NCBI GenBank assembly: GCA_037133675.1
Contig: JBAXNR010000136.1
Coordinates: 1 to 6,077 of the forward strand
Source: UBA4132 sp037133675
Lineage (GTDB): Bacteria > Pseudomonadota > Gammaproteobacteria > Methylococcales > Methylomonadaceae
Reading direction: 5' to 3'
Length of the DNA stretch: 6,077 bases
Position numbers and translations under genes: made by a program. Under the pieces are notes generated by a model. The model was not told where the DNA came from, made no database searches, and worked only from the letters and a program-made list of their open reading frames with translations. This document shows positions 1 through 6,077 of the stretch, one piece after another (positions within the stretch are counted from its first letter, which is position 1; every line of letters begins with the position of its first letter).

Positions 1-1856
1 CCATCCATCACAGGCATACGCATATCCATCCAGATTAAATGCGGTTGCCATTGTTTAAATGCGATAATGGCTTGTTGACCGTCTTCTGCTTCACGCACGT
101 CAAAACCCACAGTTTTTAGTAGGGTGTTCAACAATAGGCGATTATCGGCATTATCATCAACAATCAATAATCGCCATGCAGGTTGATTAGGGGCAAGGCA
201 TTTAACAGGAAGCCCTATTTCTTGAACAACCAGTCCATTTGCACTTGCAATGGCTAGCGGTAACTTAATGGTAAACACTGAACCTACCCCCATGTTACTG
301 CTGACGCTGAGTTGCCCGCCCATCAGCTCTACCAACGATTTAGAAATGGCTAGCCCTAAACCCGTGCCTTTCACCTCTGAATTTTTTTGCGTCAATTGTA
401 CAAATGGTTTGAACAGCTCGGCTTGCTGGTCTGCGGGGATTCCCATGCCGCTATCGACAATCTCAATACCCAGCATCACCATCGCCTCGGTTAAGGGGCG
501 AGTACCTGCGCGTAATATAACCCCGCCTTGCTGAGTAAACTTGATTGCATTGCCCAACAAATTAATAAGAATTTGCCGTAATTTACCGCTATCGACACTC
601 ACATAACGCGTTATACCATCGGCTATTTCCACCCGAAAACTTAATTTTTTAGTGCTGGCACGAACGCCAACCATCGTACCAATATCGTCCAGAAGTTTAA
701 CTAAATCACAGGTTTCAGTAGTCAACTCAAAGTGACCAGCTTCAATTTTAGAAATATCCAACACATCATTAATCATACTAAGCAAGTGTTCACCGCTGCG
801 ATTAATAATAGCCAGAGTCTCTTTTTGGGCAGGAGTACTGCTGCTGTCTTGGCTCATTAATTCAGAAAAACCCAAAATCGCATTCAATGGCGTGCGTAGT
901 TCATGGCTCATGGTGGCAATAAAGGTGCTTTTTGCTATGTTGGCGGCTTCGGCGGCTTCTTTGGCTATCGTAAGTGATTGATTGGCTATTTCAAGTTCAC
1001 CAGTGCGCTGCTGCACGCGTATTTCCAACTCATTGTTAATATTATAAAGTTCTAGCTCAATCAATTTACGCGCTGTAATGTCTTGAATAGTACCGACCAA
1101 GTGTGAAGGCTTGCCTTGCGCGTCAAATTGTAACCTGCCTTTACCATGCACCCAGCGTTGTTGGTTATCGTTGGGACGAATAATACGGTATTCGCAGTCA
1201 AAGGCTAAATGCTGCTCGATAATGAATTTGAGATAATCCGCCATATTTTGGTGTGACTCAGGTACGACCAGTGCTAACCAATGTGTAGTGTCACGCAAAT
1301 AATCACGGGGGATACCCAAAATATCATCGAGAATAGAGGAACTTGTCCATAAGTCATGGCTTATGTCATAGTGATAGTTGCCCAGTTTGGCGAGTCTCTG
1401 AGCGTCATAGAGTGCTTGCTGATTGATTTTCAGCAACTCCATATCGTGTTCTTGGCTTAGCCATGATTGTTTAATCAGTCGTGAAAATAGCAACAAAGAA
1501 ATAACAAAAAGGCTAACTAAAGCCGCAATAATCCATACTTGTTTGCGCCATTCGGCAAGAGCCGATTTATTCGCCACACCCACATTAATAATGAAACCGT
1601 ATTTTGGATTGCGCCGATAGGAGTGAGTGTGACTAATAGCATCGATACTGGTCGCGACATAGATTCCAACATTAGGATTGGTTTTTAAAGCGGCAGTCAA
1701 TGGTTGTGATAATTGACTGTTATCGCCTGTCGGCACTTGAATGTTGCTAGGTGATGGATAGTGGGTAATCAAGCGTAAATCAGTATCATACAGGGCAATG
1801 AAATCATCGCTGCCCAATTGAATGCGTGACAATATTTTTGCTGTGCTAAGTGCAGG
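1..1856 (-). CDS. Hybrid sensor histidine kinase, C-terminal part (sensor end, TM, PAS, HisKA, HATPase, receiver); frameshifted from its N-terminal part and cut by the window edge
   Basis: This frame is open from about 1904 down to the window edge and continues the sensor kinase that starts at 2815. Numbering follows the protein with the frameshift repaired. Residues about 321-425 are the rest of an extracytoplasmic, Cache-like sensor segment (e.g. FIALYDTDLRLITHYP). A membrane helix lies at about 427-445 and a PAS domain at about 470-585, ending GTIQDITARK. A short helical linker leads to HisKA with the phospho-acceptor H638 in MSHELRTPLNAILGF. HATPase_c follows with N box NLLGNAIKFT, DSGMGIP and GTGLGLAISK. 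A receiver domain begins near 882 with acidic pair D887-D888 and phospho-acceptor D931 in WMDMRMPVMDG, and runs off the window. By family, such proteins autophosphorylate on His and pass the phosphate to the receiver and often to a separate or C-terminal HPt. The signal sensed is unknown. No good start codon exists in this frame near its beginning, so it is not an independent gene. Confidence 0.9.
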
Positions 1857-2815
1857 GTAATTGCAGGTGAATCGACAGACTTGGTGGTGAGCTGTCGAGT
1901 TATTTCATCAGCGGATGCTAATAGGGAATTGGCAATTTTGTCGAGTAATCCCTCAGTAGATAACTCCATGATTGCAGAGATATTTTGAGTAAAGATTGCG
2001 ATCTTACTTTCAGTATCTTCACGCAACTGAAAGAGAACCAGCAGTGCCATCGTGATGACAACGGGAATCACCGCGATCATGCTGATGCCGAGAATAAGTC
2101 GAGAGCGCGAAAAAGACGTGGACGGGATATTTTCATCATAGCACCGCCAATTCTGTGCAATAACCGCATAACCCAATAGCATAAACAACACAGCGGTGTG
2201 AAATGCCATTTGTGTGAAACCAAAGGTGATATCAAATATATTGAGTGTCGATGTGACATTAGGCAGTGTTGCCATCAACGAAAGAATCAATACCAACAGC
2301 CCAAGACTCGCTGCGACAATGTGTGAACGAACTGCGTTAAGCCACGCAGCTATTGCCAGTAGAACAAAACACCAAGCCGTTTCTGGAGCCATACGTCCTG
2401 CGTATACCGTCCCCACCGTACCCGCTGATTCATGGATTAGCCATTGATCGATACCAATATTCCAATCGAACAGATATTCACTCAGTGTCAACACGCCAAT
2501 TAGCCCTGCCAGCAATCCACAAAACCATCCAATACAAGACAGCAAGATTGAGAATTTCGCCGCAAACACGGTGGGCAGTGACAACAGCATGATACCGACT
2601 AAAATAAAACAGAAAGCGGCATTTGCTTTCATGGAAACCCACGTCGGCAAAATACTTTTTAGGACGGTAATATCAAATGCCCAACCAAATAATACCAGCG
2701 AGCCACTGATTATTGTCAGTACAGCTATCAACGCAACGGTTTTATTCATTGGCATTAGGGAATTTGATTCGATAGTCATGCTATGTTTTTTTGGCGTAAC
2801 TTTGGATAACGACAC
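1769..2815 (-). CDS. Hybrid sensor histidine kinase, N-terminal part (seven-helix membrane region and start of the sensor segment); ends by frameshift
   Basis: This is the membrane sensor half of the kinase. Seven hydrophobic helices are visible at about residues 26-46, 65-84, 88-113, 146-163, 166-184, 203-221 and 239-263. An amphipathic, probably extracytoplasmic segment follows (FQLREDTESKIAIFTQNISA onward), as in sensors where a membrane helix precedes a Cache-like domain. The frame is good to about T320; the last 28 residues are out-of-frame and end at TGA 1769. A one-base loss near 1855-1857 explains this, since the correct frame resumes at once with ALSTAKILSRIQLGSDDF. The start is uncertain. 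GTG 2815 is the most upstream, lying just after an in-frame TAG. ATGs at 2779, 2755 and 2749 all keep the first helix, and none has a clear Shine-Dalgarno. The seven-helix region resembles those fused to PAS or GGDEF modules in other proteobacteria; its ligand is unknown. Whether the break is a real mutation or a sequencing error cannot be told from here. Confidence 0.85.
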   Translation of the reverse strand: MSLSKVTPKKHSMTIESNSLMPMNKTVALIAVLTIISGSLVLFGWAFDITVLKSILPTWVSMKANAAFCFILVGIMLLSLPTVFAAKFSILLSCIGWFCGLLAGLIGVLTLSEYLFDWNIGIDQWLIHESAGTVGTVYAGRMAPETAWCFVLLAIAAWLNAVRSHIVAASLGLLVLILSLMATLPNVTSTLNIFDITFGFTQMAFHTAVLFMLLGYAVIAQNWRCYDENIPSTSFSRSRLILGISMIAVIPVVITMALLVLFQLREDTESKIAIFTQNISAIMELSTEGLLDKIANSLLASADEITRQLTTKSVDSPAITLHLAQQKYCHAFNWAAMISLPCMILIYA

Positions 2816-2834
2816 CTACAATATGAGAGTGCGT

Positions 2835-2840
2835 ATTATA
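2835..2840 (-). promoter_or_regulatory. Possible -10 element for the sensor kinase gene
   Basis: The minus strand reads a perfect TATAAT here, about 20 bases upstream of the GTG at 2815 and about 55 upstream of the ATG at 2779. No convincing TTGACA-like -35 is seen at 16-18 bases. If it is used, the short 5' leader would favour one of the internal ATG starts. This is a weak call from one hexamer in AT-rich DNA. Confidence 0.25.
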
Positions 2841-2876
2841 GGAGCTATTTTATGGTAATTATACAAGTTAACCCGC

Positions 2877-2926
2877 ATTAGTATTTTTCTAGTGACTAGC
2901 ACTCCAGCATTGCAGTAAATACTAAT
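2877..2926. repeat. Perfect 10-bp inverted repeat in the divergent kinase/aas intergenic region (possible operator)
   Basis: ATTAGTATTT at 2877-2886 is the exact reverse complement of AAATACTAAT at 2917-2926, with 30 bases between. The spacer holds a second small palindrome, CTAGT-G-ACTAG at 2889-2899. The element sits between two divergently transcribed genes, about 60 bases from the kinase start and 110 from the aas start. The position suits a regulator site shared by both promoters, but no known operator consensus is recognised. The rest of the 2816-3036 spacer shows no gene and no clear sigma-70 promoter for aas; TATAAG at 2941-2946 lacks a -35 partner. Confidence 0.4.
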
Positions 2927-2995
2927 CAGTAGTTTCCTAATATAAGCATAGCGCGTTACACTTAACTGTATCGCTTATTCACATCACACATCTTG

Positions 2996-3019
2996 TTGAT
3001 AAGACGAATGTCTTAACGA
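2996..3019 (+). other. Small stem-loop in the probable aas 5' leader
   Basis: TAAGAC at 3000-3005 pairs with GTCTTA at 3010-3015 around a GAAT tetraloop. The stem can extend past one A/A mismatch with three more pairs, one of them G·T. It lies about 20 bases before the aas ATG and just ahead of the weak ribosome-binding sequence, so it could affect translation or be a protein site. Stems of this size also occur by chance. Confidence 0.3.
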
Positions 3020-3036
3020 GCTATGGAAAAAATACT

Positions 3037-5181
3037 ATGCTGAAAAAATTTTTACATTCACTATTGACCTTGTTGTACAGAGTAGAAGTCACGGGTTTAG
3101 AAAACTATGATCAAGCAGGCAAACGGGTATTGATTGTCGCTAATCACACTTCGTTTCTCGATCCGTTATTACTTGGCGTATTTTTGCCTGATGATGTTAC
3201 CTTTGCGATTAATACCCATATTTCTGAACAATGGTGGATAAAGCCATTTCTGGGACTGTCGAAAGTATTTCCAATGAATCCCACCCATCCTTTATCGCTT
3301 AAGGATTTAATTCACCATTTACAAGCCGATACCAAGACCGTTATTTTTCCCGAAGGGCGTATTACTGTGACGGGTACGCTAATGAAAATTTATGATGGTA
3401 CAGGCATGGTGGCAGATAAATCAGGTGCAGCGGTATTGCCTGTGCGTATCGATGGAGGACAATACACTCACTTTTCCAGATTGCATAAAATTGTACGCTT
3501 GCGGTTATTTCCAAAAATTACCATTAAAATTTTGCCTGCGACCCGTTTGGTAGTTCCCTCAGAATTAAGAGGCAAAACGCGCCGTCAGTACAGTGGTCGT
3601 ATTTTAGCGAACCTAATGACAGAAATGATGTTATCCACTAGCAACTATCGGCAAAGCATTTTTGCCAGCTTGCTTGACGCACGGAAAATACACGGTGGCA
3701 GCCATATTGTTGCTGAGGATTTAGAACGGCGACCATTAAGTTATAACAACTTGATTACCCGCACCTTAGCAATTGGTAACGCATTACAACAGATTACTGA
3801 AACAGGTGAAGCGGTGGGTATTTTTCTACCTAATTCGACTAAAACCTTATGTGTCATTCTGGGTTTACAACTGCATGGGCGTGTACCCGCTATGCTCAAT
3901 TATTCCACAGGTTCGGCAGGGATGTTTTCTGCCTGTCAAACGGCAAAAGTTAAAATCGTGCTAACGTCACGCTATTTTATCGAACTAGGTCATTTAACAG
4001 GCGAAGCGGAACATTTAGCCGAGCAGGTTAAATTGGTGTATTTAGAAGATTTGGCTGCCCATATCAGTACAACCGACAAATTCACTGCGTGGTTACAAGC
4101 CAGAACTCCAATCTGGCGTACAAACCTAGGTTTATACTCCGCTGATAGTCCAGCGGTTATTTTATTTACCTCAGGTTCTGAAGGCGTACCCAAAGGCGTA
4201 GTATTATCTCACGCCAATGTACTCGCCAATCTTAAACAATTAGAAGCCTGTATCAGTTTTAATTCCCAAGACGTAGTGCTTAACTTTTTACCGATGTTTC
4301 ATTCCTTTGGTTTTACCGTTGGCACCATGTTACCCATACTCAATGGCATGAGAGTATTCTTTTATCCAACGCCATTACACTATGCCATTATCCCCGAAAT
4401 GGCGTATGAGCTACACGCCACCATCATGTTCGGCACTAACACCTTTTTAGCTGCTTATGCGAAAAAAGCCCACGCGTACGATTTTTTTAATATGCGTTAT
4501 GTAGTCGCAGGCGCGGAAAAACTGCAAGAAACTACCCGTCAACTGTGGGCAGAAAAATTTGGTATACGCGTACTAGAAGGTTATGGCGCGACCGAAACCA
4601 CACCTATCACGTCGGTCAATACGCCTATGTATTACAAAGCAGGAACAGTCGGTCGTTTTATGCCAGCAATGGACTATAAACTTGAACCTGTTGAAGGCAT
4701 TGACGATGCAGGACGCTTACACGTCAAAGGGCCTAACATCATGCTAGGTTATTTATTAGCCGATAATCCAGGTGTATTAGTACCGCCTAAATCGCTTTAT
4801 GGTGATGGTTGGTATGATACAGGTGACATAGTCCATGTTGATGAAGAAGGCTTTATCAGCATACGCGGACGCAGCAAACGCTTTGCTAAAGTCGCTGGTG
4901 AAATGGTGTCATTAACCGCCGTAGAAACCCTAGCGACCAACGCTTGGCCTAGCGCACATCATGCGGCAATCAGTTTGCCTGATGCTAAAAAAGGCGAACA
5001 AGTGATTCTAGTCACCACACAAAAACAGGCGACAGTGCAGCAATTAGCAGATGCTTCTTCTGGCGTTGCTGCTATTTTGTTACCCAAGAAAATTATTGTG
5101 GTTGATGCGATTCCCGTCATGGCAACGGGTAAGACTAATTATATTGCAGTGACTGAGTTGGCGAAAGGTAAGAAATCGTAG
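3037..5181 (+). CDS. aas: Bifunctional Aas: 2-acylglycerophosphoethanolamine acyltransferase / acyl-ACP synthetase
   Basis: The 714-residue protein matches the length (E. coli Aas about 719) and domain order of Aas. It re-acylates lysophosphatidylethanolamine at the inner membrane, using fatty acid it activates with ATP onto acyl carrier protein. The N-terminal PlsC-type acyltransferase (about 15-200) has the H-x4-D motif in NHTSFLD (H37, D42) and FPEGR at 104-108. The AMP-forming synthetase (about 210-705) has the P-loop FTSGSEGVPKG at 377-387, EGYGATE at 514-520, YDTGD at 593-597, the hinge region GRSKRFAKVAGEMVS at 611-625 and probable catalytic K699 in ATGKTNY. Passages such as MKIYDG, FHSFGFTVG, RYVVAGAEKLQE and GEMVSL recall E. 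coli Aas closely. All key residues are present. ATG 3037 follows a weak GGAAAA at 3025-3030; the N-terminus aligns with E. coli Aas, supporting this start. The lysophospholipid flippase gene lplT, its neighbour in enterobacteria, is not adjacent. The gene stands alone on its strand. Confidence 0.95.
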   Translation: MLKKFLHSLLTLLYRVEVTGLENYDQAGKRVLIVANHTSFLDPLLLGVFLPDDVTFAINTHISEQWWIKPFLGLSKVFPMNPTHPLSLKDLIHHLQADTKTVIFPEGRITVTGTLMKIYDGTGMVADKSGAAVLPVRIDGGQYTHFSRLHKIVRLRLFPKITIKILPATRLVVPSELRGKTRRQYSGRILANLMTEMMLSTSNYRQSIFASLLDARKIHGGSHIVAEDLERRPLSYNNLITRTLAIGNALQQITETGEAVGIFLPNSTKTLCVILGLQLHGRVPAMLNYSTGSAGMFSACQTAKVKIVLTSRYFIELGHLTGEAEHLAEQVKLVYLEDLAAHISTTDKFTAWLQARTPIWRTNLGLYSADSPAVILFTSGSEGVPKGVVLSHANVLANLKQLEACISFNSQDVVLNFLPMFHSFGFTVGTMLPILNGMRVFFYPTPLHYAIIPEMAYELHATIMFGTNTFLAAYAKKAHAYDFFNMRYVVAGAEKLQETTRQLWAEKFGIRVLEGYGATETTPITSVNTPMYYKAGTVGRFMPAMDYKLEPVEGIDDAGRLHVKGPNIMLGYLLADNPGVLVPPKSLYGDGWYDTGDIVHVDEEGFISIRGRSKRFAKVAGEMVSLTAVETLATNAWPSAHHAAISLPDAKKGEQVILVTTQKQATVQQLADASSGVAAILLPKKIIVVDAIPVMATGKTNYIAVTELAKGKKS

Positions 5182-5197
5182 TTCTTTTTAAGGTGAA

Positions 5198-5230
5198 ACA
5201 GCTAACATCCCTTCAAGGGATGTTAGCTGT
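5198..5230 (+). terminator. Strong hairpin after aas, terminator-like but with a poor T tract
   Basis: ACAGCTAACATCCC at 5198-5211 pairs perfectly with its reverse complement at 5217-5230 around a five-base TTCAA loop. One more T-A pair inside leaves a three-base loop. It begins 17 bases after the aas stop and lies between the convergent aas and guaD genes, so a transcription-end role is likely. The plus strand continues GACTTTACG, with only three T, and the minus strand is no better. It may work with Rho, protect the mRNA 3' end, or be an intergenic repeat unit. Confidence 0.55.
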
Positions 5231-5316
5231 GACTTTACGAAGCATAAGTAGCTGACCATATATTTTTTAATATTTTGGTTAGCAGGAACGGTTAACTCTG
5301 TTTATCATTTTGTTAA

Positions 5317-5406
5317 AAGACTTTTTTCATAGCCCCTATTGTTGGTGCATTGCTGGCGGCATTGGTCTACCGTTATTTGAGTGGAAGTAACGAACAAACG
5401 CTGTAA
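5317..5406 (+). pseudogene. Remnant of an aquaporin (AqpZ/MIP family) gene: last ~27 codons only
   Basis: The plus strand reads FFIAPIVGALLAALVYRYL, then SGSNEQTL and a TAA at 5404-5406. This looks like the C-terminal (sixth) membrane helix and tail of AqpZ-type water channels, where the pattern W-x-F-x-x-APxxGA-x-x-(A/G)-x-x-YR is typical. The frame has a TAA at 5314-5316, and no other frame in 5230-5320 continues into aquaporin-like sequence. The two NPA motifs and five preceding helices are absent. A complete aquaporin gene (about 230 codons) therefore appears to have been lost by deletion with its end left behind. A tiny independent membrane peptide is less likely, as no start codon or ribosome-binding site precedes it. 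The rest of the 5231-5430 spacer holds nothing else recognisable. Confidence 0.7.
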
Positions 5407-5430
5407 AAAACTGCGATGAGTCTTGTAGAT

Positions 5431-5901
5431 TTAATAAAGATGCTTATCAGTTTTTGCTGCCCAACTTTCAAAAGGCTGTGATGTGTTCGCTAATTGAATA
5501 TGCTGCATAGGAATTTGCCGTTGTGCAGGTGGTTTTACATAGTCATCATAAATAAAACTATCATCAAAATGCGCGGCTGCCGCGTCGTAGCGATTACAGG
5601 CAAAATAAACTTCAGCCAGTCGTGTCCAATAAATTGCGCCTAAACACATCGGGCAAGGTTCGCAACTACTGTAAAGAATGCAGTCTTTTAGCTGAAAATT
5701 GCCCAGTTTCTGACAAGCTAAACGAATTGCCATGATTTCTGCATGAGCCGTCGGGTCAAGTAAATAGGTTACTTGATTGGCACTTGCGGCAATGATTTGA
5801 TTATTTTTGACAATCAATGCCCCAAAAGGCCCTCCTTGTCCAGTGTCAACATTATCTACCGCCAGTTTAATCGCTTGTTGTAGAAATTGTTCGTGTGTCA
5901 C
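5431..5901 (-). CDS. guaD: Guanine deaminase (cytidine-deaminase fold, GuaD type)
   Basis: The 156-residue cytosolic zinc enzyme hydrolyses guanine to xanthine and ammonia in purine degradation and salvage. The deaminase signature is complete: H53-A-E55 in PTAHAEIMAIR supplies one zinc ligand and the proton-shuttling Glu, and C83 and C86 in SSCEPCPMCLGAIYW supply the other two ligands. The protein has the same length as Bacillus subtilis GuaD and resembles it throughout (GGPFGALIVK, FDDSFIYDD). It also keeps D114 and the C-terminal Y156, residues tied to guanine recognition in that domain-swapped dimer. This favours guanine deaminase over tRNA adenosine deaminase (TadA) or cytosine deaminase. 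Translation starts at GTG 5901: an in-frame TAA lies just upstream, no other start is available, and the N-terminus MTHEQFL aligns with the family. No clear Shine-Dalgarno is visible. The preceding gene ends only nine bases upstream, suggesting one operon and possibly coupled translation. Confidence 0.9.
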   Translation of the reverse strand: MTHEQFLQQAIKLAVDNVDTGQGGPFGALIVKNNQIIAASANQVTYLLDPTAHAEIMAIRLACQKLGNFQLKDCILYSSCEPCPMCLGAIYWTRLAEVYFACNRYDAAAAHFDDSFIYDDYVKPPAQRQIPMQHIQLANTSQPFESWAAKTDKHLY

Positions 5902-5910
5902 GATGTGATT

Positions 5911-6077
5911 TTAGGATATATCCAGCAAGTTGCCCAAAATAAATTGAGTGTAGTTTTCATCAGCAATTTGGCGAAAATTAAATTCAAGCCAATCGATTGA
6001 ACAGTCGCTAGTTACGGTTGCTGTATCGTTAGCGACTCCAGCAGCAACCGTATCGTTAGCGACTCCAGCAGCAACCG
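5911..6077 (-). CDS. 3' end of an unidentified gene upstream of guaD, with a nine-residue tandem repeat near its C-terminus (partial)
   Basis: The minus strand is open from the window edge to TAA at 5911-5913, giving the last 54 residues of a protein. It begins with two exact VAAGVANDT units, then a short ATVTSD stretch, and ends in a non-repetitive tail containing DWLEFNFRQIADENYTQF and closing LGNLLDIS. The tail has normal amino-acid composition and charged and aromatic residues spaced as in a folded segment, which argues for real coding. The stop lies nine bases before the guaD GTG, typical of an operon. I do not recognise the family. The small, polar repeat could be a flexible linker or a spacer before a C-terminal helix. 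The plus strand is also open across the repeats (unit IVSDSSSNR) but hits a TGA at 5998 with no start after it, so the minus strand is preferred. The gene continues outside the window. Confidence 0.6.
   Translation of the reverse strand, partial: VAAGVANDTVAAGVANDTATVTSDCSIDWLEFNFRQIADENYTQFILGNLLDIS
6003..6064. repeat. Inverted copy of the 27-bp unit facing the tandem array
   Basis: Positions 6003-6023, AGTCGCTA then GTTA then CGGTTGCTG, are almost the reverse complement of 6042-6064, CAGCAACCG-TATCGT-TAGCGACT. They differ by a two-base gap and one mismatch in the middle. The arms are separated by 18 bases, so DNA or mRNA could form a long hairpin. In the minus-strand gene the inverted copy encodes the ATVTSD stretch between the repeats and the unique tail. 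The stem would lie about 100-160 bases upstream of the guaD start. Confidence 0.8.
6024..6077. repeat. Tandem repeat, two exact 27-bp copies running off the window edge
   Basis: Positions 6024-6050 and 6051-6077 are identical 27-base units, each beginning TATCGTTAGCGACT and ending CAGCAACCG. The period is a multiple of three, so it adds nine residues per copy (VAAGVANDT on the minus strand) without shifting the frame. The array probably continues past the edge. Perfect identity suggests recent expansion, a source of length variation between strains. Confidence 0.95.

Noticed and set aside
250..534. Plus-strand open frame of 94 codons
   Set aside because: It lies antisense to the HATPase domain of the kinase, whose motifs are unmistakable on the minus strand; composition is not protein-like.
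1855..1857. Programmed ribosomal frameshift in the kinase
   Set aside because: There is only a three-base C run, with no slippery heptamer or evident downstream structure; a mutation or sequencing error is simpler.
1985..2858. Several plus-strand open frames of 64-95 codons and one 60-codon minus frame opposite or within the kinase N-terminus
   Set aside because: All overlap the membrane-helix coding of the kinase in other frames and show no recognisable domain or ribosome-binding site.
3990..4193. Minus-strand open frame of 67 codons inside aas
   Set aside because: It is antisense to a strongly conserved enzyme with no features of its own.
5401..5430. Intrinsic terminator for guaD on the minus strand
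   Set aside because: A run of T is present on that strand at about 5405-5410, but no stem of useful length precedes it.
5431..5901. TadA tRNA adenosine deaminase or cytosine deaminase
   Set aside because: Length, the FDDSFIYDD segment, D114 and terminal Y156 match the GuaD type rather than TadA or cytosine deaminase.
6003..6077. CRISPR array or att site at the right edge
   Set aside because: The units are directly contiguous without spacers, have a period of three codons and lie in an open reading frame, so a coding tandem repeat fits better.

Overview
The window looks like ordinary chromosomal DNA of a moderately AT-rich gammaproteobacterium. This is inferred from gene content and protein style: an E. 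coli-like Aas fusion enzyme and a BarA-type hybrid sensor kinase. I cannot fix the genus; a Thiotrichales- or Methylococcales-like organism would fit, but that is a guess. No plasmid, phage, transposase, CRISPR, rRNA or tRNA signal was seen.

Layout from left to right. Positions 1-2815 (minus strand) hold a large membrane-bound hybrid histidine kinase. It has a seven-helix membrane region, an extracytoplasmic sensor segment, an eighth helix, PAS, HisKA, HATPase and then a receiver domain cut by the window edge. Its reading frame is broken once, near 1855-1857. Positions 2816-3036 are a divergent intergenic region with a perfect 10-bp inverted repeat and a small stem-loop. Positions 3037-5181 (plus strand) encode Aas, a two-domain enzyme that re-acylates lysophospholipids. 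Positions 5182-5430 hold a strong hairpin and then a 26-residue remnant of the C-terminus of an aquaporin (AqpZ-like) gene. Positions 5431-5901 (minus strand) encode guanine deaminase (GuaD). Positions 5911-6077 (minus strand) are the 3' end of an unidentified gene directly upstream of guaD. It carries in-frame 27-bp tandem repeats and an adjacent inverted copy of the same unit.

The genes do not form one pathway. The kinase and aas are divergent and may share control sequences. Aas handles membrane phospholipid repair. GuaD handles purine salvage or degradation and appears co-transcribed with the unidentified upstream gene. aas and guaD converge on a degraded spacer that has lost most of an aquaporin gene. 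The most unusual parts are the repeat-bearing gene end at the right edge, the aquaporin relic and the kinase frameshift. I do not see a convincing new multi-gene system here.
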